The notes under the pieces were generated by a model. The model was not told the origin of the DNA. It searched no databases and saw only the letters and a list, made by a program, of their open reading frames with translations. The translations under genes were made by a program, and so were the position numbers. Shown piece by piece: positions 1 to 5,379 of a DNA stretch of 7,455 nucleotides. This stretch comes from an uncultured Prevotella sp. (GTDB lineage Bacteria; Bacteroidota; Bacteroidia; Bacteroidales; Bacteroidaceae), in NCBI GenBank assembly GCA_934183135.1, contig CAKPRX010000097.1:1-7455 (forward strand). The letters are read 5' to 3'. The number at the start of each line of letters is the position of its first letter. Positions within the stretch are counted from its first letter, which is position 1.

Positions 1-626
1 GCCGTGTTGGTGGCGTTCCACTGGGTGTGCGACGAGTAGCGTATGAAGTATATGGGCCCCATGGTGCCGTCGGCCTTAATCTCGCGCGCCACGCGCCCTA
101 TGCCGCCCTCCTTGAAGGGGTTGTAGCTGTGGCCGTAGAAGGCCACCAGCAGCAGGCGGCCGTTGGGAGCGGTGTAGAACCCCATGCGCTGGTGCATGAT
201 GTAGCCGTAGTAGGGCTTAGGGATGGTTACGCCGGCAGGAGCCTTGTAGGGCGGAAAGGCCACTACGGGCTTGCTCCAGTGGCGGCCGTCGGCCGATGTC
301 GCCAGCAATGTCTGGCCCGGTGGCTGCTGCTCGTCTACGGGGTTAGACAGGTATTCGACATAGAACCGGCCGCGCCAGTAGGTAATGTTGGCTGCGTGGT
401 TGTAGGTCCATCCGTAGTCCTCGGCCTCGGCGGGGTGTGTGCGGTTGGCGCGCATCACCTGGATGTTCTCGGTGCCTATGGCGTAGCGCAGTCCGCCGTC
501 GTGCAGACGGGGGTTGCATATCTCGCCCCCGATGTAGTTGACCGGCTCGCTGGCCGTGCCCGTCTGGGCGCTGGCTCCACAGGCACATAGCGCCATGGTG
601 AGCATGAGTAGAAGTCTATTAGTCAT
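1..626 (-). CDS. Secreted sialidase/BNR-like protein, N-terminal part (cut by window edge)
   Basis: The reading frame is open from the ATG at 626 to the window edge, giving 208 residues with no stop, so this is the N-terminal part of a longer protein. Residues 1-20 form an export signal (basic start, hydrophobic core, cleavage probably after ASA at 18-20, then Q21). The weak LCAC stretch at 13-16 could be read as a lipobox, but it has Cys at an unusual position. Residues 107-119 (LLATSADGRHWSK) resemble the S-x-D-G-x-x-W repeat of sialidase/BNR beta-propellers, and the rest is rich in aromatic residues and beta-type sequence (TYWRGRFYVEYL at 82-93). This suggests a beta-propeller glycosidase or glycan-binding protein acting in the periplasm or at the cell surface. 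One BNR-like repeat does not identify the substrate, and the catalytic residues cannot be judged from a fragment. It has its own promoter just upstream and is separated from the thiamine operon by a terminator, so it is an independent unit. Confidence 0.8.
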   Translation of the reverse strand, partial: MTNRLLLMLTMALCACGASAQTGTASEPVNYIGGEICNPRLHDGGLRYAIGTENIQVMRANRTHPAEAEDYGWTYNHAANITYWRGRFYVEYLSNPVDEQQPPGQTLLATSADGRHWSKPVVAFPPYKAPAGVTIPKPYYGYIMHQRMGFYTAPNGRLLLVAFYGHSYNPFKEGGIGRVAREIKADGTMGPIYFIRYSSHTQWNATNT

Positions 627-665
627 AGATGTGATATGTAAAGTTGTATTTATTTAGGATAAGTG

Positions 666-696
666 CAAAGTTAATAAAAAGCAGGTAGAAAGCAGA
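666..696 (-). promoter_or_regulatory. Bacteroidetes-type promoter of the sialidase-like gene
   Basis: Read on the minus strand, 673-666 is TAACTTTG, a perfect match to the Bacteroidetes -7 box TAnnTTTG, followed by CA. At 696-693 there is TCTG, three of four matches to the -33 element TTTG, with a spacing of 19 nt. Transcription would begin near 660, giving a leader of roughly 30-35 nt before the ATG at 626. A run of seven A (minus strand) at 710-716 lies just upstream of the -33 element and may act as an UP-like element. Confidence 0.7.
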
Positions 697-719
697 CTAT
701 TACGGGCCGTTTTTTTATC

Positions 720-1110
720 GCGTGCCCATTACACAGGCTTGCTCGGCATGTGCGCCGCGCGGATAGCCATGTCTTCACCTGTCTGAAGTGCTGCCGCCAG
801 TCTTACAGGGATGCCTGTTGGGTTGCCGGGCCATGAGGGCCACTCTGCCGACAGTGGTTACAGGCGCTGTCCTAAGCCTGTGGAGGCGCATCCTAAGTTT
901 ATGGATAGCCATCGCCAGGCTTATACTGTGTGTCCGAAGACTTCGGATGGAGCCATTAGGCCCTGGCGTACTCATCATAGTTTATGGCTGTGATGGTTGG
1001 CAGCATGGCGGCTGCGCTGTCTGACGGAAACGCCCTGGCGGGGCTGTCCGGCATGCGCACTCTTGTGCCTTTGTTGTCTACCGCGGATGCGGATAGAAGA
1101 CAGGGAGAAA
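720..1110. other. GC-rich spacer without a convincing gene; many hairpins and short repeats
   Basis: No frame on either strand gives a protein-like sequence here; the longest frames (60-80 codons) have no recognisable motif and no start context. Visible structure includes hairpins CTTCA/TGAAG (773-788), ACAGG/CCTGT (805-818), ACAGGC/GCCTGT (860-881), a 7-bp stem CGCCAGG/CCTGGCG (913-919 with 962-968) enclosing the dyad TCCGAAG-A-CTTCGGA (933-947), CATCA/TGATG (973-995) and GCAGC/GCTGC (1000-1015). Short repeated words are GGATAGCCAT (761-770, 903-912), AGTTTATGG (896-904, 979-987) and CCCTGGCG (961-968, 1033-1040). Small hairpins are common by chance in GC-rich DNA, so this may be unstructured spacer, a decayed gene, or an unrecognised structured RNA. 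No promoter of the local type was found inside it. Confidence 0.4.
862..904. repeat. Two-copy imperfect tandem repeat
   Basis: Units 862-883 (22 nt) and 884-904 (21 nt) lie directly next to each other. Both begin AGGCGC and both contain TCCTAAG followed by a stretch ending TGG; about 17 of 22 positions agree with one gap. The first unit also holds most of the ACAGGC/GCCTGT hairpin (860-881). Function unknown. Confidence 0.5.
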
Positions 1111-1111
1111 C

Positions 1112-1155
1112 AAAAAGAGAGCGAACCCTCGGCCATGGCCGAGGGGTTCGCTCTC
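1112..1155 (-). terminator. Strong intrinsic terminator after pnuT
   Basis: Arms 1117-1134 and 1137-1155 pair almost perfectly: GAGAGCGAA with TTCGCTCTC, CCC with GGG (one G bulged), and TCGGCC with GGCCGA around an AT centre. On the minus strand the stem is followed immediately by TTTTTG (1116-1111), the U-tract of a Rho-independent terminator. It lies 24 nt beyond the pnuT stop codon, so it ends the thiamine operon transcript. The plus-strand side has no T-run, so it acts in one direction only. Confidence 0.9.
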
Positions 1156-1179
1156 CTCAGTATACAGGGCACGATGTCC

Positions 1180-1782
1180 CTAAGCCTTCTGCTTCATCAG
1201 CCTGCGCCAGCGCATGTAGCCGGCTATGGCGATGATGACATACAGGCCGTAGAGGCTGGCCTTGAAGGGTATGTCCTTGTAGAAGTAGAGACAGCAGGTA
1301 ACCACGTCTACCGCTATCCAGATGAGCCATTGCTCCAGATACTTGCGCGCCAGGGCCCAGATGCCCACGATGCTCAGTGCCGTGGTAAAACTGTCGGCTA
1401 CGGGTACGCGCGAGTCGGTGTGGTAAGCCAGCAGGTACCAGATGGACACCCACAGCGCGGCGGTGACGAGCGTCCATGGCAGCACCAGCCGTCGGTCAAA
1501 GTGGGTAATGGGCCTGTCCTTGTCCTGGGCAGGCTGCTGGCTGCCCCGTCTGTGGCCGCGTGTCCAGGCGTAGAAGCCATAGCACGTCATACCGATGTAG
1601 TATAGCTCCATGCCGCAGTCGGCATAGAGCCCCTTGTCGTAGTAGAGCACGATGCCCAGGGCCTGCATGGCAAAGCCCACGGGCCAGAGCCACACCGAGG
1701 CATGGTACTCCAGCAGGATGTAGGCCAGCCCCAGCAGGGTAGTGGTGATGTCGAGCCAGTGGTCTATGAGAAATGTCTCCAT
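1180..1782 (-). CDS. pnuT: PnuC-family inner-membrane thiamine transporter PnuT
   Basis: This 200-residue protein of the PnuC family is the normal length for it. It is strongly hydrophobic with several membrane segments (roughly 12-28, 32-48, 58-74, 101-120, 131-147, 152-168, 174-191). Family hallmarks are visible: WLWPVGF (31-37), the YADCGMELYY stretch (53-62) leading into YGFYAW (68-73), DSFTTALSIVG (130-140), and WIAVDVV (155-161). PnuC proteins carry nicotinamide riboside or, in the PnuT branch, thiamine, by facilitated diffusion; the vitamin is then trapped by phosphorylation in the cytoplasm. The assignment to thiamine rests on its position: it follows the TPP-riboswitch-controlled receptor gene after only 16 nt and is followed by a terminator, so both are on one transcript. 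From sequence alone, nicotinamide riboside or riboflavin transport cannot be excluded. No Shine-Dalgarno sequence is evident; translation may be coupled to the upstream gene. Confidence 0.88.
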   Translation of the reverse strand: METFLIDHWLDITTTLLGLAYILLEYHASVWLWPVGFAMQALGIVLYYDKGLYADCGMELYYIGMTCYGFYAWTRGHRRGSQQPAQDKDRPITHFDRRLVLPWTLVTAALWVSIWYLLAYHTDSRVPVADSFTTALSIVGIWALARKYLEQWLIWIAVDVVTCCLYFYKDIPFKASLYGLYVIIAIAGYMRWRRLMKQKA

Positions 1783-1798
1783 GCTGTCTGTCTACGGG

Positions 1799-4159
1799 TT
1801 AGAAACGCAGGGTTACGGTGCCCATCATCGTAAATCCGGCCATAGGCATGTAGCCCAGCTGGGTGTAAGGCTTGTCGGTGGTGTACTGGCCGTAGCCCAC
1901 GGCGTTGTAAACCCATCCCGATGCGGCATAGTGACGGTCGAAGATGTTGTACAGGTTGAGTCCCAGCACAGCCTCCTTGACACCGGCTATCTTGTTGAGG
2001 GTATAGCTCAGGTTGACGTTGGTCTGCGAGTAGCAGGGCAGCGAGCGCAGGGCAGTCTCGGTGTTGTCCAGGTACTGGCGGCTCACGAAGTTTGTGTGCC
2101 ATACGGCCTGGAAACCGCCCTTGTGTACGGTCACGAAGCCATTGAGCAGTGTCGAGGGCGAGAAGGCCAGTGTCGACTTGTCGTAGTGTACCTTGGCAGG
2201 ACTGTCCTCGTCGTCCCAGTTCTCGTAGTACTGGTCGAAATTCTTCAGACGGTTAACCGACAGGGCGGCGTTACCGGCCACGTTGAGCCACGACAGGGGC
2301 GACCAGTCGGCATTGAGCTCGACACCGGCGCGGTAGCTCTTGTCTATGTTGGTGGTGAGGTTCTCGCCTATATCGCTCTGGGCGCCCGTCTGTACAAACT
2401 GGTCCTTGTAGTCCATGTAGTACAGGTTCAGGCCGGCATTCCAGTTGGTGGCGCTGTAGCTGTAGCCCAGCTCGTAGTCTATCAGATGCTCGGCGCTGGG
2501 CGCGGCGTAGCTGCCGTTGTCGGTAAAGTTGTTGCGCTCGGGCTCGCGGCTGGCGTAGGCTACCGAGAAGTAGGCCTTGTGGCCGTCCTGGTGGAAGCTG
2601 ATACCGGCCTTGGGGTTCACGAAATTGTAGCTGGCGTGGATGTCCAGCATCTGGTTCTTGTAGGTGCCGTCGGCCTGAGCGTAGAACTTGTCGTTCTTGC
2701 CATCGGTCTTGTAGCCCACGTGGCGATACTGTACGTCGCCGAACATATCCCATGACTGGCTGAGGCGCAGGGTGGCCTTGATGAACGCAGAGTAGTCGTC
2801 CTTGCGGGCCTTGGAGTCGTAGTACTGGTAGTCGCCATTGGCGCGATACTGGGCGTTGGCGTCCTCATTGGCAATATAGGTGAGGTAGCCGAAGTGGCTG
2901 CCGCGGAACTGCTGCAGGTTCAGACCGCCCACAACGTCCCACTCGTCGTCCTTATAGTTGGCGTTGTACACCAGACCGTAGGTGTTCTGGGCGAGGCCCT
3001 TCTTGCGGATAAAGTCAGAGCGCTTGACAAAGTTGCCGTCGCGGTCGTAGTAGGTAAGTCCGAACTTGCTGAACTTGCAGCTGGGCTTCAGCTCGGCATA
3101 GTAGCCATATCCGTAGGTGTAGTGCAGGGCCACATGGTGGCTCCAGTGGGCCGAGGGGGTGAACGCGGCCGAGAGGATGTTGTGGTTCTGGTAGAAGTTG
3201 TCGGTGGTCTTGTTCCACAGGCTGCCGTTGCTCATCTTGTAGCGGTAGGTCTGGTAGTTGCCGTTGGCGTCCTTGGGGAAAGCGTAGGCATCGTCGTCGA
3301 ACACCAGTCCCTCGTAGAGATAGTTGTAGCGGCCCAGACCGTGCTTGTACATATCCTTATAGGTATAGATGCCGTCGGCCACCAGCGTGGCGTCGTCGTT
3401 GCCACCCGTGGCACCACTCCAGGCCTGGCCGGTCTTCTCAAAGTTGCCCAGGTTCTTATAGCTCAGGGTAAACTTGTCGCCATAGTAGGTAAGCGCGCCA
3501 AGGTACGAGCCCGAGCGGCCTGCCGTGCCGTGCATGAAGCCATCTGTGCGGCTCTCGTGGTAGGCACCGTTGAACACCAGGCGGTTCCAGAGCAGGCCCG
3601 AAGAGAAGTTCATGCCCACGTTGTACGAGTTGTAGGTGCCGTAGCCGCCGTTTACCTCAAGCGATGGGGTCAGGCTGGGGGCTGCCGTGGCCAGCGAGAT
3701 GGTTCCGCCGAAGGCACCGTCGCCATTGGTCGACGTACCTACGCCGCGCTGTATCTGGGCCGAGCCCATCAGGCTGGCGTACGAGTTCATGTTGGCCCAG
3801 AATACGCACTCGTCCTCGGGCGAGTTGAGGGCCACGCCGTCCAGCGTCACGTTGATACGGCTGTCGGCAGCGCCACGTATGCGTATGTGGCTGGTACCTA
3901 TGCCTGTACCATTCTCGCTCCAGGCCAGCACGCCCGGAGTGTTAGCGAAGAGGAAAGGCAGCTCTCTGCCCGTCTTGCCGAAGCTGCTAAGCTCGGCCTT
4001 CTTGATGTTAGCTACTGCGAAGGGGGCGTTTTTCTGCGCGCGCACACCCTTTACTACCACCTCCTGCAACTTGAAGAGTCGCAGCGAGTCGGTCTGTGCC
4101 TGTGCATAAGCGCCGACTGTGCCCAAGCACACGGCCACCATGCAAACAATCTTTTTCAT
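1799..4159 (-). CDS. TonB-dependent outer-membrane receptor for thiamine (OMPthi type)
   Basis: This 786-residue protein has a signal peptide (residues 1-19, cleavage after AYA), a likely TonB box LQEVVVKG (31-38), and a plug domain (about 42-160) with ELPFLFANTPGV (66-77), IRIRGAADSRINVTLDGVALN (in 92-112) and the plug end RGVGTSTNGDGAFGG (138-152). The rest is a 22-strand-type barrel rich in aromatic and Gly/Asn residues, with the NIFDRHY motif near the end and a terminal Phe, as needed for outer-membrane insertion. There is no carboxypeptidase-like N-terminal domain and no SusD partner, which fits a vitamin receptor rather than a glycan system. It would import thiamine or a thiamine derivative using TonB-ExbBD energy. 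The substrate is inferred from the TPP riboswitch directly upstream and the PnuT gene directly downstream. The start at 4159 is supported by AAGGAC about 3 nt upstream and by the intact signal peptide. Confidence 0.92.
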   Translation of the reverse strand: MKKIVCMVAVCLGTVGAYAQAQTDSLRLFKLQEVVVKGVRAQKNAPFAVANIKKAELSSFGKTGRELPFLFANTPGVLAWSENGTGIGTSHIRIRGAADSRINVTLDGVALNSPEDECVFWANMNSYASLMGSAQIQRGVGTSTNGDGAFGGTISLATAAPSLTPSLEVNGGYGTYNSYNVGMNFSSGLLWNRLVFNGAYHESRTDGFMHGTAGRSGSYLGALTYYGDKFTLSYKNLGNFEKTGQAWSGATGGNDDATLVADGIYTYKDMYKHGLGRYNYLYEGLVFDDDAYAFPKDANGNYQTYRYKMSNGSLWNKTTDNFYQNHNILSAAFTPSAHWSHHVALHYTYGYGYYAELKPSCKFSKFGLTYYDRDGNFVKRSDFIRKKGLAQNTYGLVYNANYKDDEWDVVGGLNLQQFRGSHFGYLTYIANEDANAQYRANGDYQYYDSKARKDDYSAFIKATLRLSQSWDMFGDVQYRHVGYKTDGKNDKFYAQADGTYKNQMLDIHASYNFVNPKAGISFHQDGHKAYFSVAYASREPERNNFTDNGSYAAPSAEHLIDYELGYSYSATNWNAGLNLYYMDYKDQFVQTGAQSDIGENLTTNIDKSYRAGVELNADWSPLSWLNVAGNAALSVNRLKNFDQYYENWDDEDSPAKVHYDKSTLAFSPSTLLNGFVTVHKGGFQAVWHTNFVSRQYLDNTETALRSLPCYSQTNVNLSYTLNKIAGVKEAVLGLNLYNIFDRHYAASGWVYNAVGYGQYTTDKPYTQLGYMPMAGFTMMGTVTLRF

Positions 4160-4188
4160 TGTCCTTACAGTTGTTATAAAATACTTAA

Positions 4189-4274
4189 AAGGGGATAGTT
4201 CCCTGCGTCGGCATTACCCGTTTCAGGTTCGATGGGTATAATCTCAGCCGGAGCAATAGGCTCCAGCACCCCTT
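4189..4274 (-). promoter_or_regulatory. TPP (thiamine pyrophosphate) riboswitch, THI element
   Basis: Read on the minus strand, the segment carries the conserved THI-box parts in order: P1 5' strand AAGGGG (4274-4269) then TGC; P3 hairpin GGAGC-CTATT-GCTCC; the pyrimidine-sensing core GGCTGAGA (4249-4242); P4 ACCC/GGGT; GAACCTGA; GGGTAATGCC; and the terminal GGGAA followed by the P1 3' strand CCCCTT (4194-4189). The aptamer binds TPP and lowers expression of the downstream receptor and transporter. It ends 29 nt before the receptor's ATG, and no terminator hairpin with U-tract fits in that gap. Control of translation initiation or another mechanism is therefore more likely than classic attenuation; this is inference. 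A small GGGA-ACTA-TCCC hairpin could compete with P1 for the same C-run. Confidence 0.95.
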
Positions 4275-4291
4275 AGAATACACCTTGTATT
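4275..4291 (-). other. Hairpin at the extreme 5' end of the riboswitch leader
   Basis: GAATAC and GTATTC form a 6-bp stem around AAGGT on the minus strand, directly before the P1 strand of the TPP aptamer. Given the promoter position, transcription would start only a few nucleotides before this stem, so it would sit at the 5' end of the mRNA. It might protect the transcript or separate the aptamer from the 5' end. Its role is not known. Confidence 0.5.
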
Positions 4292-4298
4292 CCGGGTG

Positions 4299-4329
4299 CA
4301 AAGTTAGACAAAACCATAGACGTGGCAAA
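4299..4329 (-). promoter_or_regulatory. Promoter of the thiamine uptake operon
   Basis: On the minus strand TAACTTTG (4306-4299) matches the Bacteroidetes -7 box TAnnTTTG perfectly and TTTG (4329-4326) matches the -33 element perfectly, with a 19-nt spacing. Transcription should start near 4293-4296, immediately before the leader hairpin and TPP aptamer. The resulting transcript would run to the terminator at 1112, about 3.2 kb. Confidence 0.8.
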
Positions 4330-4402
4330 ACAAATGCGCCGTTTTTTTATTTCCGGCCCTCTGGCAGTCTGTGTCCTGGTGGAGGGTGACTCTATTAACC
4401 AG

Positions 4403-4446
4403 AAGCGCACTGCGCTACACTTTGGAGAGTGTCGCACAGTGCGCTT
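4403..4446 (-). terminator. Long hairpin behind the secreted-protein gene, possible terminator
   Basis: A symmetric 44-nt inverted repeat: AAGCGCACTG (4403-4412) pairs with CAGTGCGCTT (4437-4446), then a short imperfect section, then ACACT (4417-4421) with AGTGT (4428-4432) around loop TTGGAG. It begins 24 nt beyond the stop codon at 4471, where a terminator is expected. Neither strand shows a proper T-run after the stem (the minus strand continues CTGGTTAATAG), so it is not a canonical Rho-independent terminator. It could instead be a 3'-end-protecting stem or a weak terminator. Confidence 0.5.
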
Positions 4447-4470
4447 ATGGCATGGAAATGGGGTAGGCCG

Positions 4471-5223
4471 CTATGGCTGCAGCTCGAAGAGCAGGTTGCG
4501 GTCTATGGGCTCATGGTGCTTGTTGCCTAAGGGGTCGGTAAAGTCGATGCTGCCCGTTATGATTATACTTGAGGCTGTTTTGCCTTTGCCGATGCTGATT
4601 TGCTTACACTCGTCGCTGGCGTGTGCGCGTAGGTCGGTTACCGTTATTTGGCAGTCTACCTTGGCTCCGCCCATGCTGTAACCCTCTATCCTGTATTGGC
4701 TGGAGGTATAGCTGCCGGTCTTTTTGTCCTTGTGCAGGGTGGCCGTCAGTACTACATGGGCATCGTAGCCGTCAATGGAAGAGTAGAGCAGGTATCGGGC
4801 TTCGGCGGTAGTCTTAGATAGATTCTGCCAACTGATAAGTTTCGGTGTCAGTGAGTAGACCGTGGCCTTGAAGATGTTGTCTGTACGCTTGTTGAAAGCC
4901 GTGTCGTTCATAAACCGGTCTATCGCCTTGGGTACCTGCGCCATTATGGTGTCAATGTCGCGCTTGTCAGTGTTATAGCCTTTAAGCAGGTCATAGTTCA
5001 CACTGGCTATCATGTTGAGCATGGTCAGTGTGTCGTACTGTTCGGGCGTTACTTTGTTGTGGAGCCACGCTGGCGGCATATTGCCCCGCAGGTTGTACCT
5101 GTCTGCCGTCACGGTGCCGCCATGTCCCATAGTTACGGATGTAAGGCTGATTTTGCCACTTGTCTGTGCATTGGCAGATACTATAGCACTGCACAATACT
5201 AATAGGAATAATAGTCTTTTCAT
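4471..5223 (-). CDS. Secreted protein of unknown function (250 aa)
   Basis: I do not recognise this family. The protein starts with a clear signal peptide (KR then LLFLLVLCSAIVSA, cleavage probably after ANA at 17-19, mature start Q20), with no lipobox, so it is likely periplasmic or exported. The mature part has a helical-looking middle (about 57-115, containing TLTMLNMIASVNYDLLKGYN and IDTIMAQVPKAIDRFMND) and a beta-rich C-terminal half (about 142-250) with alternating hydrophobic residues and a YRIEGYSMGGAKVDCQITVTD stretch (177-197). Two cysteines remain in the mature protein (C191, C206). It has its own spacer on both sides: 156 nt after mutY and a long hairpin behind it. Codons look somewhat less GC-rich at third positions than in its neighbours, especially the first 17. 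Nothing in the context ties it firmly to thiamine or DNA repair. The start at 5223 is set by the signal peptide. Confidence 0.85.
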   Translation of the reverse strand: MKRLLFLLVLCSAIVSANAQTSGKISLTSVTMGHGGTVTADRYNLRGNMPPAWLHNKVTPEQYDTLTMLNMIASVNYDLLKGYNTDKRDIDTIMAQVPKAIDRFMNDTAFNKRTDNIFKATVYSLTPKLISWQNLSKTTAEARYLLYSSIDGYDAHVVLTATLHKDKKTGSYTSSQYRIEGYSMGGAKVDCQITVTDLRAHASDECKQISIGKGKTASSIIITGSIDFTDPLGNKHHEPIDRNLLFELQP

Positions 5224-5256
5224 GTCGCAGTTGTTTATTAGGTTGGTTTATCGGTG

Positions 5257-5264
5257 GCAATTTA
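5257..5264 (-). promoter_or_regulatory. Possible -7 element of the secreted-protein gene
   Basis: On the minus strand TAAATTGC (5264-5257) resembles the Bacteroidetes -7 box TAnnTTTG with one missing T. No good TTTG element lies 19-21 nt upstream, but an A-rich run (minus strand, about 5316-5300) lies about 35 nt upstream, the same distance as the A-tracts of the two strong promoters in this window. Leader length would be about 30 nt. The call is tentative. Confidence 0.3.
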
Positions 5265-5379
5265 CGCAAAAAAGCTGATACGTACGTGCTTAATGGTATC
5301 TTTTTATTTTTTTTTAACAGGCAAATACAGATGCCCGAGTGGCTCCTGTGTCCCTACTGCATGATGTAATAGATAGCAA

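Noticed and set aside
27..590. 187-codon plus-strand frame opposite the left-hand gene
   Set aside because: The minus-strand frame has a signal peptide, a consensus promoter and protein-like composition; the plus-strand frame is Val/Gly-rich and has none of these.
775..1235. Several overlapping frames of 60-83 codons on both strands in the spacer
   Set aside because: No motif, no start context, low-quality composition; one overlaps the terminator. A decayed kinase gene for the thiamine operon was looked for and no trace was seen.
1742..4198. Long open frames on the plus strand opposite the receptor gene (337 and 434 codons)
   Set aside because: They are antisense to a complete, well-matched TonB-dependent receptor. 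Their composition (runs of Val, Ala, Gly) is what the reverse complement of GC-biased codons gives, and they show no family motif.
5276..5316. Possible plus-strand terminator (GATAC/GTATC stem followed by a long T-run)
   Set aside because: There is no plus-strand gene to its left for it to serve, the stem is only 5 bp with a large loop, and the run is better explained as an A-tract above the promoter of the minus-strand gene.
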